The notes: a model not told the origin generated them from the letters alone. A DNA stretch of 64,000 nucleotides from Baylisascaris procyonis (GCA_037389465.1 JAZARR010000214.1:5890001-5954000); one strand, 5' to 3'. Counted from the first letter of the stretch, positions 1 to 13,904 are shown. Translations and numbers: made by a program.

Positions 1-7
1 CCTACAC

Positions 8-264
8 TCAATTGTACTCAATCCATCCAGTGATTTTAAGTTTCTTTGGTTGGTTGACACCTCCATTTTTTGAATTTGTGTTGTCTTTGCCGAAGATTTG
101 CGTTTCGTTTCTATTGTGAGTTGAACTCGACGAGAATATTGTTGAGCCAATTCCACTAGTTGAAGAACCGCCAAAGGCACCTCTGGGTGAACTACTCCAA
201 CCACTTGATGATGAACTCGTCCAACCTCCAAAATTCGCTGGCTCTGAGGAGGCAAACTGAACGA
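8..264 (-). CDS. Ser/Gly/FG-rich protein, 3' exon (partial gene)
   Basis: Exon on the minus strand. Seen: a pyrimidine-rich acceptor (T-run then GCAG, minus strand) at about 265-277, then an open frame of about 85 codons ending in TGA at 8-10. The protein piece is low-complexity: serine runs, repeated G-W, F-G and S-S-G patches (NFGGW, GAFGG, QIFG), followed by a basic tail ending KKLKITGWIEYN. FG-type patches like this are known from nucleoporins and from disordered RNA-binding proteins, but no family is recognisable. It enters at phase 1. Upstream exons should lie to the right, between here and the CPSF2 gene, but I could not identify them, so the gene would be divergent from CPSF2. A GT at the extreme left could be a donor, so the stop may not be the true C-terminus. 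Confidence 0.45.
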
Positions 265-2144
265 CTGCAAAAAAAAAAACTTTTCTGAAGCATATTTCAA
301 GCATTAGAAATGAAACTTTTTTTACAAGATTCATTTGAGTGTTTTAGTGTATATAATTGTGAGTACTTTTATTGCACATCAGAGAGGCTGAACAGAAAAT
401 GAACTGTTCCTATATATATCGAAGAACATTGTGTAAGCTTATTAGTACGGTTGTATAGCATTTAATAATGCTGAAGATTTTTTTTTTAAATGTTTTTTGT
501 ATTTATTACATAAATAAATGAATTAGTTATATTGGTGCAGTCACTTAAAAAAATGTCTTATTCAAATATTGAGTATGTTTATTTTTTCTAATGTGTTTAC
601 ATTATACGATTCAAAATACATCATACAACCATTGAATTAATAGTGTCACATATGCCGAGAGGAAAGTAAAAAGAAATATCTATACAATGTAAACGATTTC
701 TTAATTGCTAAACGAACAAGGAAACGCATAATGATTTCCACTGTTTGAGTACTCATTATTCATTTTGTATAAAAATTTATAAAAAAATTTTTGAGGGATA
801 TACTCATAGAAACGTTAGCATATTCCTTATTATCCTTTTTGGATCTGCTTTGAAATATTTCAGTACCGTCTTCGTTAATTGCCTAGGAATAATATATGAA
901 TATATGAAACGAATCACTTACATTCGGCAAATGATAGGAGAAGTAAAAGCGATGCAATAGCTGAAATGATCGACGACATCATTGTAGATTAATGAGCAAA
1001 TGTCAAATGTTTGATGAAGAGTTGCTTGCGCGTTCCTTATAACTCTTGCGATGAGTGACAAAAACTTCATCATTTGGAATTTGCAATAGATGAACGAGCA
1101 TTTGTATAAAAACCAGCTTTGAGAGAGTTAATTTCGGTGAATTCCTATGAAATCAAACGAACAATAACTTGTCTATCTTTATAATAGCTATGTTTTCTCA
1201 TATTAAAAAAGCATAAAATGAAGTAGAATATCGTTATGAAATAATGAAACAGTAGTAAACCACTGAAAGTAAATTGACTTTGTCACTTGAATTAACTAAC
1301 GCACAAATAAAGAGGGAAATTTCCAATATTCGGGAAATTTTTCTTAATACTTACAGGAATTTTTATGGGGTTGGGGACAGGGGAATTTACTCAATTATAT
1401 ATCTCTCGGAAACAAGTTTTCATTCTGTAGTAGTTGAATTTCTCTTTCATTGCGATTTTCTATTAGCTCATATGACGCTTATTTTTCTTTTCCTTTTCAT
1501 AAAATATTCTAGAATTATAGAATAAATGCTGAGTTTTTGAACGATAAGTACATTGTGATTCGCCGTAATTTTCATAGTTTACAGCAATACTTAAAACGGC
1601 AATTATTGCCCTCATTGTCACCCCTTTGGAAACTTGTAATGTCTATTTTATTGGATAATATTAAAAAAAATTGATTATTAAAATGTGCAAAAAAATATTT
1701 ATAATCGCCGGATGATACGAAAAAATAATGTTATTAATTATGGAACGGTGCGAAAAAAATTTTTTATAATCATCCGATGGTCCAAAAAAATATTCCTGTT
1801 ATATATGTATAAGGGATGTATGAAATTCTAAAACTCAATTGCAAAATTTCTTCGGATGCAGTGAAAATATAACTCTTTTTGCATTCGTATTATATACCTG
1901 ATTTTTTATTGCTCTTTATTGTTTCATTGGTTTGATGAAAGTCTCGATTATTTTCATTCACAAATTTTTTTTGGCAAATATATGTATACAAAGAAGTGAT
2001 TTAATTTTTCGCTCAAAACAAATTACATTTAGATTCAAAGTTTTTGAAGATGTGGATCAAAATTTTCGATCACTCTTCAAATTGTTTGCATTCTTCCGAT
2101 TTACTCTTTATTTACGTAAAAAAAATGCCGGCAGTTACAATATT

Positions 2145-2192
2145 TTTACTGATTCCGGAAGTGATATATCGCTGTTAAGTTTGAAAACTTGA
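2145..2192 (+). other. Possible retroelement aspartic-protease remnant (very weak)
   Basis: A short frame reads FTDSGSDISLLSLKT before a stop, resembling the D-S/T-G active-site region of retroelement proteases. The frame is closed again within about 30 codons and no reverse transcriptase or integrase motif is near. It could easily be chance. The slightly GC-richer sequence to about 2370 could belong to the same relic. Confidence 0.12.
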
Positions 2193-2455
2193 CTCATGTC
2201 ACGAAATCTTTCGGCCACTTTGAACTTTCCAGTCTGTCCTCTCATTGCGAACGATTTTCATCTGACGATTTGAAAATTCTGTCATAGCTACATCTAATGT
2301 TTTCTGCGGTAACTCCAGTTCTTGGCGCCGTGCCAACCGGAAATAAACAAACCAGAAGTTAGGCCGGAGTGATTGTAAAATTTTAGTTTATTTTTCACAA
2401 ATTTCTGATGCGAAAATCCATTGCGATAATGTACATTCTTTTGTACATTTGTTTA

Positions 2456-2485
2456 TGTCGGTCTGCGTCTGTCTGTCTGTCCGCC
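2456..2485 (+). repeat. TGTCTGTC-type simple repeat, part of a dispersed family
   Basis: An imperfect run of TCTG units (GTCTGCGTCTGTCTGTCTGTC) is followed by a mixed segment containing AGTTCCAAATTAAG. Similar runs with a following AGTTTCAA / GTTTCAAATCG motif occur near 41000-41060 and 59728-59765, suggesting one dispersed element family. Confidence 0.5.
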
Positions 2486-2899
2486 TATTCGACAGTTCCA
2501 AATTAAGAAACACTGAGGTCATTTCAATATTGAAATCCTCGTTTATCAAATAAGCAAATCACTTATTGCATCATAAAACAAAAATTTCACCTCATCTCGA
2601 ATTTATTTGGCAGTAAGTAATTTTATCTGATCGTAGAGTTATGTTATGCATTTGCATAAATATTCAGTTTTTTTTTCTTTTTTTTGACGGAAGAGAGCAG
2701 TCGGTTTGTTTGAAACACAAATCATCCCATAGTGTATCAGCTATTTTGCCTCGCTATTTCATGAATCCATACCGGCAAAAATTGTTCTTTTCTATCGCCT
2801 CCTTATTCCCACGTCTTTTGATTATTTCAAAGTCATAGTCTTTTTGGATGAATTTTCACATTTACGTAAATATCCCCGATGTGTAATTTTTCTTGACTT

Positions 2900-2911
2900 T
2901 ATTTATTTCAG
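2900..2911 (+). promoter_or_regulatory. Candidate trans-splice (SL) acceptor upstream of CPSF2
   Basis: A strong nematode-type acceptor (ATTTATTTCAG) ends at 2911, 83 bases before the CPSF2 start codon at 2995. The intervening leader contains an ATG at 2920 whose frame closes after 13 codons, a possible short upstream ORF. A second, weaker AG (GGCAG) lies directly before the ATG. Which AG receives the leader, or whether cis-splicing is used instead, cannot be decided from sequence alone. Confidence 0.4.
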
Positions 2912-2994
2912 CGGCTCGAATGAAATGCACAAACTTGGATTTTACCGGAAATAAAAGCTAATCTTGCATACATATTGATCCGTGATTCAGGCAG

Positions 2995-5900
2995 ATGACT
3001 TCAATTATCAAGTTAGAGGCACTTTCCGGAGTACAGGACGATGGTCCGCTCTGTTATCTTCTACAGGTTTATTTACTAACTTTTCTCTAAAACTAGGCAT
3101 CGTTTTGTTATTGTTTTTTTATATATTAGAAGCTAATCATGCATATATTTAAAAAATTGCCCAGGTTAATAAGACTCTTAAATGCACAAAGTTAGCGCAA
3201 ATAGTTTTTTTCCCGATTTTTTTTAATATTAAAGGAACTCATTATTGATTCATTTCAAATCATCTTTTTTTTAATAGCTAAGTATAATATTCTTCATATT
3301 TTCTATATGAGCTTTATAAATGATGGGGAATTTCGATGAAATTTTTATTTACAACAACGAAATACGACTACATAGTTAAATTATTGTTTTAAAGTAGAAA
3401 GCTCCATACATTCGCTTTGCGGATTAATTAAATAATGAATGTAATTAGTAATTATTAGCAATTCTAGAAATGTTCTTTAGGTTGATCAAGTATTTTTCTT
3501 ATTGGATTGTGGTTGGGATGAACGCTTTGATATGGCCTATATAGAAGCGGTTAAACGTCGTGTACCACAAATTAATGCCGTTCTACTCTCATATGCAGAT
3601 ATATTACATCTTGGTGCATTACCATATCTTGTACGAAAATGTGGTATGAATTGTCCCATTTATGCGACTGTGAGTTATATTTTTTTACTATTAGTTTATT
3701 GCGTATTTATTTGTGCTAATATGCTAATGTACTCGTTGACAATGTATTTTATAATTCATATGATCAAATCATTGAGATTCTTCGTGGTTATTTGTTACAT
3801 CTGAACATATTTTTCTTTAAATATTTTTCAACTAGTCGAACGATATTGTTTTTCTTGAAGTATATATCTATAAAACGACATGATGGATCATTGATGAAAC
3901 ATTTAGCCAAACATTGTAAATCATCGGGTGCATTGGTTGCATATCTGAATCTAGTTTAATAGTGCATCAACGTTGATATACAGTAAACAATCGTATACTT
4001 CTGTGAATTCCTTATTGAACAACCAATTGCTGTGAACGTTAATTGATTAAGTAGAGATTTACTGACAAAAATTTGCAAATAATATTGTATTTGTAAATAA
4101 TTTCAATTGAAATTCGGCATATGCAGCCCCGTTGTTGCTTCAAGGCAGATTAAACATATATCGTTGCATACGATCGTATATTTGTAGCTATCAACAAGTT
4201 ATGTTTTGTCGTGCATTTATGTACGAAGTGATTAGTATCGAATATATCAGTGATTTTATAAGAAATATTTTAGGGTACTGCCACTATACTTGATATATTG
4301 GGCACATGTTTAATTGCATTGATTTTGGCAATTTTATGAAATCTCCACAAAACAAAGCAAATTCTTTCATTGCATTTTCAATTATTCTCTAAAATAAAAG
4401 CCGATCAATTTCAGGTGCCGGTATATAAAATGGGTCAAATGTTTCTTTACGATTGGGTTAATGGACATACAAGCGTTGAGGATTTCACACTTTTTAATCT
4501 GGATGATATTGATGGTGCATTCGAACGGGTGCAACAAGTCAAATATAGTCAGACGGTACACTTAAATATTTTTAATAAAAAATGTGGAATATCTCAAATG
4601 ATCACCTTGGAATTCTCAGTGTATCTCAAATGAAGCGGGGTTGGAATAGAAATTCTCAGCGACTGTTCGAGGCATTTTTATCTCCTTTCCTATCGTCCTT
4701 ATTAGAAGTATTTCTCAGCGATCACCTTTGCTATTGTAGTTGATAACTGGTTATGACGAATCCTAAAGAATTAAGCACTGCTTTTTGCCTATTCATGGTA
4801 TAAATGATGATTTTATCAGTGAATATCCCGATTTCCTTTTATTAATATCCTGATTGGACTCAACAAATCTAAACAAGAGAGGATCTTTATCGAATAGTGT
4901 TTTATTGCATAAATTTATTCGTTCCGTTGTAGATATTGTTGAAAGGTGATAACGGATTGCAAATAACACCACTTCCTGCTGGTCATATGATTGGTGGTGC
5001 AATTTGGCGTATAACAAAAATGGGCGATGAAGAAATCGTTTATGCAGTCGATTTCAATCATAAAAAGGAACGACATCTTAACGGATGCACATTTGAAGGT
5101 ATACTATAGAATATCTATTCTCGAAACGTTCATTAACGTATACCTTCTATGAAATTGTGAATATATTCGTATTTGTTTCGAAGCAATTTCACCGCATTTT
5201 TCTATACATAATATGGTTCGATACTGTACTTATATTTATGGACAAAGTGAACTGTCCTATAGTACATGTTACTTTTGTGTCATGAAAGTTGTCCTCTGAC
5301 TTCCTTAAAAGTATTTTTTCCTTGAAAATATTCTCATGCGAGAAACGAAACGAGCTGAAGTCCTTTCAGCATGTCTCATCTACCACTCGCCAACTTTCGC
5401 ATCCTTTTCCGCTTCTCCCACTTCTTTTACCTATCCGTTTTCTTCATCGGATCGCATTCATCCCTACACCGAATGTTTTACTTTTTCTTTTGTTGCAATT
5501 GGCAACATCACCGAATTATTGTTGAGTTGTAATATTTTTTTTCATAAAAAAATTGCGTTGAATTCTCGTATTTGGGCTTTATTTAGCGATAAACTACTGC
5601 TGTGGTAGGATGTTCGGCATGTTCCATGCAATTATTCTGTTTTGTGAGTTTGGCTACCTGGACGTTCAGGTATCGGTCGACCAAATTTAATGATAACGGA
5701 CGCATTCAATGCGCTCTATAATCAGCCGAGACGGAAGCAAAGAGATGAGCAGCTGGTGACGAAATTATTGGGAACTGTTCGAGATGGAGGAGATGTGATG
5801 ATCGTCATTGATACGGCCGGAAGAATCCTCGAAATTGCACATCTTCTCGACCAACTTTGGCATAAGTTAGCGCTCTGATTGCTTTCATGATTGGTTGCTG

Positions 5901-8126
5901 ACGCTGCATCTATACGGAATGGCAATGGTTATAGCGTAGATGCATAATAGCTTTATCGCCGTTAGAAGGAGAAGTTCATGTTATGCTGTTAACAAGTTTC
6001 ATGGCACTAAGTTTTTCAGCTATTAAAAATGCTCCCGAATTTTTTTTTCCTGGAGAAGTTCGAGGTATTAAGGCTAAAAGCTGTGTTCGATACTGCTCTC
6101 ATCTGTCCTCGTTTCCTATTGCCATTTTCATCTCGTTTCTTCTCGATGCTTTAATCCTGCCATCCTGAACTATAGGTAGAAATTTTTTTCTTACGATTGC
6201 TTAAGGAGATATTTGCAGTGCGGAGGCAGGTCTGATGACTTATAATTTGGTGATGTTGAGCCACGTCGCCTCATCGGTGGTTGAGTTCGCCAAATCGCAA
6301 GTGGAATGGATGTCCGACAAGATCCTGAAATCCTTTGAAGTGGGCCGTTATAATCCTTTTCAATTTCGTCATGTTCAACTGTGTCATACGCATATGGATT
6401 TACTACGTGTTCGCAGTCCAAAGGTACGCATGGTTGATTACGTGCACTTAGATCAATTAGATCGTTATTTCTTAAGAAATTTTGCATTGATTTCATTGTT
6501 TCGTTGTTGCTTACAGTTTGAGGTGATTATTGAAGGAACGGCTTATTAAGTTGCTCTGAAGTGGAAATGAAGTTTGTGGCATTGCAGCGGCTAGATAATA
6601 AGTACGCTTATATTTGTAGCCAACATTTTATTGCCAACCATCTGAGTCTAATAGACAGATAAAAGTGAAAACATTATTATTTTTTTTTTTTTTTGCGATT
6701 CCATTTCTGTTTTTGAACGATTTAAGGTGGTATTGGTAAGCGGTTTGGATATGGAGTGTGGCTTCTCACGTGAAATTTTTCTAGAGTGGTGTGCCGATGT
6801 TAGGAATACAGTCATCGTTACCGGTATGTTTTACTCTTTGCATTTCTTTTTAGTTTTTGAAATTTTCCATAGTTAACGAATCATTAATCGTCAAAGAGTT
6901 TTTCATTTTTTTCCCATTCCCCAGCTTCTTGTTATCGTGGTCTTCGTCCCGACAAATTGAGGTCTTCAAATTCTGATATCATACCAGATTGTAGTGACGT
7001 CTTGATAGCCATAGTGCAATCGCGTTTTATAAAATTCAACCGATTCGAGCTCGCAGAAGCAATGTTTTTTTTTCCTCTTCCCAGCTTTCTCGATGAAATT
7101 TTGAGTTGCAAAAGGTAGTTCTGAAAGTCTCAATGAATTTTGCAACTTCAGAATGCGCAGATCACTAACATATTTCCTCAATAGGGATTTCTTAGTGTGA
7201 AGGCGTCGAATTTTTTCTCAATTGATTCACCTAATAACGTTTATTATTTATTTTATTTTTATTTATTTATTTTTAATTTTTCGTTTATTTATTTTAAATT
7301 GATACATGTGATTATCTGTCGGCAACAAGTTGTTCCAAAGTTCCCACTTTGCGAGGTTATTTCAAGCGACAATTAAATACTCAAGTTTAAGGGGAGGCTT
7401 ATCTCTCCTTAGTAGAGGCTATTTGTTGATAAAATATGATAGCGTGATTGAGATTGATTATAGGTGTAATTTTAGGTCGATCAGGAGATCGTACTCTGGG
7501 AGCAAAATTGATACGTATGGCTGAGCAAATGGTTGAAAATCCAAACACAGTGAATCGTAATTTAACGCTTGAAGTGAAGCGTCGAATACGTCTTGAAGGA
7601 ATTGAACTAGAAAATTATCGAGCAAAGAAACGAGCCGATGAGCGAGAAGCTGCACGTAAACGGTATAATTGAACATGTTGTTGTATTGAGAACGAGCAGG
7701 CCTCTACACTCAGTGGATATAGCAGTTCGTGAAAACTAGCTTAATGAATCTGATGAGCAGCCTAATGAGATTCAACCATAGACACAGTGGAACTATTCGG
7801 TTAATATTGATTAATAATTTAGTTTGGAAGCCTCACGTCGGAATGCACGTATGGAGCAGGCCGAATCATCAGATGACAGTGATGATGAGACAGTAATGGT
7901 AGTAACGGGAAACAACATCGGGACATCTGTTGGCAACTCAAAGTCACTCACTACTAGTACCCCCTCGAGACATTCTTCCAATACCTCGATGCATAGTGCC
8001 AATCCTACGTCTCCTTCCATCAGTGGTAAGTCTTTCGTGCTCTTTTAACAACGGTCTCCCACATTACTCACTGAAGCGTCGAGACAGTTCAGGAGCTCTT
8101 TTTATCCAACCCAAATCCCCTTCCAC

Positions 8127-8218
<92 letters not shown>

Positions 8219-11200
8219 ATATAGCTCAAATCATATTCTTTTTCATAGTTTCTATTATTATGTAATCATTTTATAATAGGAACAACGTTAACGCCAGCAC
8301 AATTGGCTGAACAACGATCGCATGATATAATGTGGAAATGGGAGCAACAACAGAAATCGTCATTCTTCAAGCAAAATAAAAAGGCTTTTCCTGTATTTCC
8401 GTATATCGAAGAGAAAACCAGAGTAAGTTTTGATTATTTTGAATAAAAAATGCGAACGGGAATTTCCCTCATAGCTTTGTTATTATTGCTACATATTAGG
8501 CTGGTTAAATATTGATTAATATATTTCATTTGTTTGCTCTTTCACCATTTTATTTTTTGTTTCTTTAGCTGTATATCTGGCTGTTGGTGTTCATCCGTAG
8601 CTGCATGCATCTATACATCTGCCTAATTATTTACTACTAAACTAGCATTTAGCTAGCTGAATTCTTAATTGCTTTGCCAAATTAATTTACATAACCAGTT
8701 CTTAACTGCCTTGACAACTTAATTTGCATAAACAGCAGTCGTTGATTTAATCGCTCGAGCAGCAGAGAAATTTACTTATTCTGTATGATGCCAATCAAGC
8801 TCACGATGATTCGGTTGCTTGTTGTTTTTGATGAATTTCTGCAAGCTAAGATTTAAGGAGTAGCAAAAGGATGCAGTTGAAACTATCGAATTAGTATGGA
8901 TATTGCGGCGAACGGAAATTGCAACGCCCATCACTGAGGCTATACTTAGTCATTCGTTAGTTAAACATTGTGAAGCTGTTTATGAAGGGAATTGTTGCAT
9001 AGTAAGAATACAAACGATATATAATGGTGAATATTTGAACTTGTGATAGTTTTTAGATTGCTTCCATAGAAATGCTTCATAAGGGTTAGCTGTCTACTTT
9101 CGGCAAACGATTAGAGCAAATTCCGTTTGCAAAGTTTTTCTTGAGACGATTTCATTGAAAAGTCACTAATATGTTTTTGCGGAAATAGGCTCTGATTGAT
9201 TTATGAACAATTATTCAAAGTTTTTCACATATATTGTCTTTCTTGTTGATGGCTTATTAATGCTATATTCAGTGGGATGACTACGGTGAAATTATTCGTC
9301 CTGAAGAGTATATGATAGCAGATTCGTCGGTTGTTCCACATATAACAACCGAACGAATTGCGGAGTCGATTCCGGGTACACCACATTCCGAGAACGGACA
9401 AGCTGTGCCACATTATGAAGAAAGGGAATGGCCTACGAAGTGTATTAGTCAGATCACAAAAATGGAGGTTAGTGGGATTGAATTGTTGATATTTATGAAT
9501 GAAATTCTTTTTGGTTAAGAATATTTCATTCGCGGTTGATAAGGAAATTGATAATAATTTTGAAGAAGGAATCATGTTTGAGAAGGATTGTACACCCGCT
9601 TTTTTATATTAAGTAGATAAAATGATGCGGTCGTGAGTGCGATTGCATGCAACGTGTGATCTACAGCAGTCATTTTTGTGTTTTTCGTTCAATAACATAA
9701 CTATCTTTTGCCTTCGATTTTCGCTAGAAGCATTGCGTTCGCGACTTTTTTATAGTGTATTATTGTTGCGTTCATTATTTTTTATACCGTAGTATTGTTG
9801 CGTTCGCCATTTTTTTATAGTGTATTATTGTTGCGTTCATTATTTTTTATACCGTAGTATTGTTGCGTTCGCCATTTTTTTATAGTGTATTATTGTTGCG
9901 TTCATTATTTTTTATACCGTAGTATTGTTGCGTTCGCCATTTTTTTATAGTTTATTATTGTTGCGTTCGTTATTTTTTATACCGTAGTATTGTTGCGTTC
10001 GTTATTTTTTATGGCGTAGTATTGTTGCGTTCGCTATTTTTTATACCGTAGTATTGTTGCGTTCGCTATTTTTTATACCGTAGTATTGTTGCGTTCGTTA
10101 TTTTTTATGGCGTAGTATTGTTGCGTTCGCTATTTTTGACTGCGTATTATAAGTTTATTTGGTCTTTAGAAAGTCAACATTTATTTATCATTCGTTTTTT
10201 GCATCGCTGAATTTTTCATTTAATGCAATCGATTTATTGCTTCGTTTTGGTTTTTCTATTTTTTGTCTAGAAGTGACGATTCATATCGTTCATATATTTC
10301 AATAATAATTTCTCGACCACCCAATCATTTCTAACTGAGGATAGGGTTGGGATTATATTAAAGATTGCTTGGATTTATCGACTTCAATATTCATCGGCGA
10401 ATCTCTCATTAGTGGTAAATGCTGGCTAATCATTTCTCTATAGTAGAACTCAATTGATTTAAGTACTAAACACACATTTTTAGGTCTTATAATTTTATGA
10501 ACTTAAGAAATATGCTGATGATCCCAATATCGAATTAAAAGATATTTGCAGGTGCTATGTAAGGTGGAGTTTATTGATTTCGAAGGTCGTTCGGATGGTG
10601 AATCAATGAAGAAAATTTTATCACAGATTAAGCCTAAACAATTGGTTATCGTTCATGGATCAGCCGCTGCGACAAGACATCTTGCGCAATATGCAAGCGA
10701 AACTGGCATTGTACAAGTTAGTAAACCATCATCCAGTATAAGCATTTTTTCTGGATGAAAGAAGAATAACTTTACTTTTTTTCTGGATGATCTTTTTTAG
10801 TATATTTGAATTTTGACGACGAATATTTTTCGACTTTCTTTTGCTTATATAATAATTTCCTCTCGTTCAATAGAAATTCGTTGGAAATTTTCATTACATT
10901 ATTACGCACATCTAATTCTAGACGCTGTGTGATTATTAAGGATTTTTGATTCCCTGTTGAGGTCTTCTACTAACTGTAATAGTTTGATATAAGCACTATG
11001 GACTAAAATTTTTTAGTTATTTTGCTCGTAATGACGGTTGACGGTTTTATGCGCTCCTTTTTTACACTTATCATCTAGGTATTTCGTCGACATTGAAAAG
11101 GTCAGTAAAAATATCATCTTTTTTTGAGCTCGAAATCTCCTTTTGTATATGTTGAATTATTAAAGCTTTTGTTTTATAGGGAAAAATTTTTACGCCTCGT

Positions 11201-13138
11201 CTTGGTGAGATTGTTGATGCGACCATTGAATCGCATATTTATCAAGTAACACTCAGCGATGCCCTTATGTCTTCACTTATCTTCCAAACGGTCGGTCTAT
11301 TTTCTTTTATTTTTTCTCTGTTCATTTATTGAATTTTTTTGTTGAAGTGTTCATCATTTTTGATAGTTTTTAACGTAGTCTTTGCCTTTGTTGATAGTTT
11401 TAACATGAAATGATATCGCGTATTGTTGTGTTGCATGATGGTGAATCGTGAAAGGGGGAGGCGTTGTATACGACCTCTTATCTCTTTGTATAATATTTAT
11501 ATGGGACACACTTGTAGATTAGTTGTGAGGACAGTCTAAGCGGGAGATGGATTTTGTGGAAAGGCAGTTAGGTTGTAGCGGTTTTTTAAGCATGAAAATG
11601 GACGCTTGTTTGCAACTTGGGATGGTTAGAGGCATAGATTAGGATTATTTCTGCTTAGGATAGAAATAAATTACTGCTGATGGAGCCATGGAAATGATCA
11701 CTGAACTAATGATGTGCGCAGAACTAATAAGCTCTTATCTGATATATCATTAAGGATTGCCGGAAGACATCTATAGTCGCTTATATAATCCGAGCACATC
11801 TTCTGCGAGAATTTCAAGTGTTTAGGTGAAAGATGCGGAACTGAGTTGGCTAGATGCTCGAATCGCAAGGAGAAAAGCTATCACTGGCGCGACGAGTGCG
11901 GTTAATGAGAACAGAGAGGAAGGAGAGGAAATACCAAATGAAGAGGAGATAATGGAACAGGACGGAGAAGAGGAGGCAGGCGACGGTGAAAGATTGAGTA
12001 ATAAGAAGGCTGCTGCCGCAGATACGTTCTGTCTCGAACCAATGCCAAGTAGCAATATACCATCACATCAGGTTAGTTGTTGTAACGCTTGGATTCGATT
12101 CAATGTTTGATGATATTCGATATTTCATTCTAGAGTATTTATTGACTGGCTTACTCAAGTTAACATTATTTTGCTGATATGTTTAGGGTGATGTTTGCTG
12201 AGGAAATGGGTGGAAGGAGAATAATCCCTTCTTATAGATCGAAATTGGAGTTTCTTGGCTCTCCTGTGTTTTAATCCGTAATTGTTATAGTTGATTAGTT
12301 CTTCCTTTGGCCGTCAAATCTTCCGATGCGGGGAGGCGGGATGGAGGCGGAAGCTAGAGGTCTTTCACTGTTACCTGGAAATCACGAAAATTAATTCACT
12401 GTTAAGTTACCAGTTTGAGTGGTACTTAAGCGGCATCATGATCTTCTGATCCGTATGTGTGGATCTTCTTACTTGTAGAAGTCAGATGAGTAAAGAAAAC
12501 TCTGAACCTAACTTTCGAGTAACTTTCTTCCCAAGTTGGGTTTATACGGCAGCTATGTGAAAATAACACTGCATATTTTTTGCGCTAGTTAATTCAACTC
12601 GGTGCTTTTCTTCCGTTGTTTCAAAAATATGCGTGTCCTATTTCTTTGATTATGAAGTCCCCTTTCAAGAGTTCCGAAAAACAAAATGAAATAGGATAAT
12701 AAACTTTGAACTAAATTGAAGGCTGTTCTTGGATGAAAGAGGAGATTTTTGAAATATGCGCCATTGGGATCTTTTGTGAGTAGGAAAGCTTTGGAGCACC
12801 GCTGTTGGTCAGATCTAGTATACCTAAGCTTAATGAAGTTTGAGATGAAATCCTAGCCTAGATTATCGTTAATTTGTTTAGCTGTGCAGCAAATTTTGCT
12901 AAAGGAGGATAATTTCAATTTGCAGGCTGTTTTTGTCAATGATCCCAAACTATCTGATATGAAGCAATTATTGATGGCGAATGGATTCCATGCAGAGTTC
13001 AGCTCTGGTGTACTCTATATTAATAATGTTGCAAGTATTCGTCGTAATGAAGCTGGTAGATTTCACGTTGAAGGTTGTGCATCGGAGGATTATTATAAAA
13101 TTCGTGATATTGTTTATGCACAATTCGCTATTGTATGA
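2995..13138 (+). CDS. cpsf-2: CPSF2 / CPSF100, cleavage and polyadenylation specificity factor subunit 2
   Basis: Nuclear partner of CPSF73 in the pre-mRNA 3'-end cleavage complex. Exons: 2995-3066, 3481-3669, 4415-4555, 4933-5098, 5670-5865, 6219-6423, 6727-6823, 7476-7662, 7823-8025, 8280-8422, 9273-9467, 10552-10716, 11180-11290, 11826-12071, 12926-13138. All phases join and give 842 aa with stop TGA; the family is roughly 780-845. The start [14 protein letters not shown], the metallo-beta-lactamase core ([42 protein letters not shown]), the beta-CASP part ([25 protein letters not shown]), the middle [13 protein letters not shown] and the C-terminal [15 protein letters not shown] all match the family. 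In place of the metal-binding HxHxDH of CPSF73 there is SYADILH at about residues 61-67, so it is the non-catalytic subunit, as in other animals. An acidic, Ser-rich linker (exons 8-9) and a Glu-rich stretch (exon 14) are variable in the family. Confidence 0.97.
8130..8216. repeat. (TA)n microsatellite in CPSF2 intron 9
   Basis: About 43 uninterrupted TA units lie between CPSF2 exons 9 and 10. Open frames crossing it encode only alternating I/Y and are artefacts. Long TA tracts recur at 19256, 22829, 24711, 34613, 36718 and 42839. Confidence 0.97.
9731..10140 (+). repeat. 32-bp minisatellite, about 13 copies, in CPSF2 intron 11
   Basis: The core TTGCGTTC occurs 13 times at regular spacing. 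The unit is about 32 bp (TATTGTTGCGTTCGCTATTT followed by TTTATACCGTAG), with variants ending TATAGTG, ACCGTAG or GGCGTAG. In the left half two unit types alternate, so the higher-order period there is about 64 bp. On the right, ACCGTAG and GGCGTAG types are mixed. Wholly intronic; no coding frame persists. Confidence 0.95.
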
Positions 13139-13904
13139 TATTATATTTATTTGCTTACTTTTTTTTATATAGTTACTCAGATGGTAGTATACGGCCTGAA
13201 TTGCTTGAGGTAATATACGGCTGTTTTTGTTCGTTATTTAATGGTTATTGTTTGATGCCGATATATCGAGGTGAAAGTGGAGTTGTCACAGAGGTTTTTC
13301 TTTTTTTTTTTTTGAATCGCAATAGAGTTAGTTGATGCTTGTAATATATATTATTTGAAAATGTTTATTCAAAATCGAATTGTGTTGTTGCTGTTAATAT
13401 TTATTTACAGTTTTGAACAATAAGTTGTTTAAGATCTCGTTGATTCTTGTTAACGTTGATGAATCGTTTGTTTGATAAACTGTTCTTACTTTTACTCTTT
13501 TATTCTATTCTTTTATATAAATTGATTATTATTTTATTTTATTGATGCATTTTGATTGCATTCGACATTTCAATTTATGAGACGGAATTGTTATTGTTGA
13601 ATGTATTATGTATCGGTTCCAGTGGGATGGATATCGTGATGTTGTTTGTTATATTTCTATTATTATTCCTAATGTAGTGAATACTATTTGTTTTAGCGTT
13701 ATTCAATAGTGCAAATTTGTTCGTTTCTTTATCGTTGAAATATGACAACTTGATTGGAATTTGATTGGAGGGAAAGAGTATAAAGCCGTTCGAGAAGATT
13801 AATCACCTTTTCTAGTAAATAAAAGCAAAAATATAGTTGTAGAGAGGTTTATTCAATGGGTAGTCGAAAGGTGGCGAACTGCTTATAGTTTCTTTAATTT
13901 TTAG
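13139..13904. other. CPSF2 3' flank
   Basis: AT-rich sequence after the CPSF2 stop. I see no AATAAA close to the stop; the first clear one is about 680 bases downstream near 13816, so either a variant poly(A) signal is used or the 3' UTR is long. No gene is recognised here. Confidence 0.5.

Larger units (their letters stand above)
265..2899. other. Intergenic/intronic AT-rich stretch, no clear gene
   Basis: AT-rich sequence between the minus-strand Ser/Gly-rich exon and CPSF2. Only short open frames are present and none has convincing composition with matching splice sites. A less AT-rich patch at about 2195-2370 stands out. A TGTCTGTC-type simple repeat sits at about 2456-2485. Missing 5' exons of the left-edge gene may lie here. 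Confidence 0.5.
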
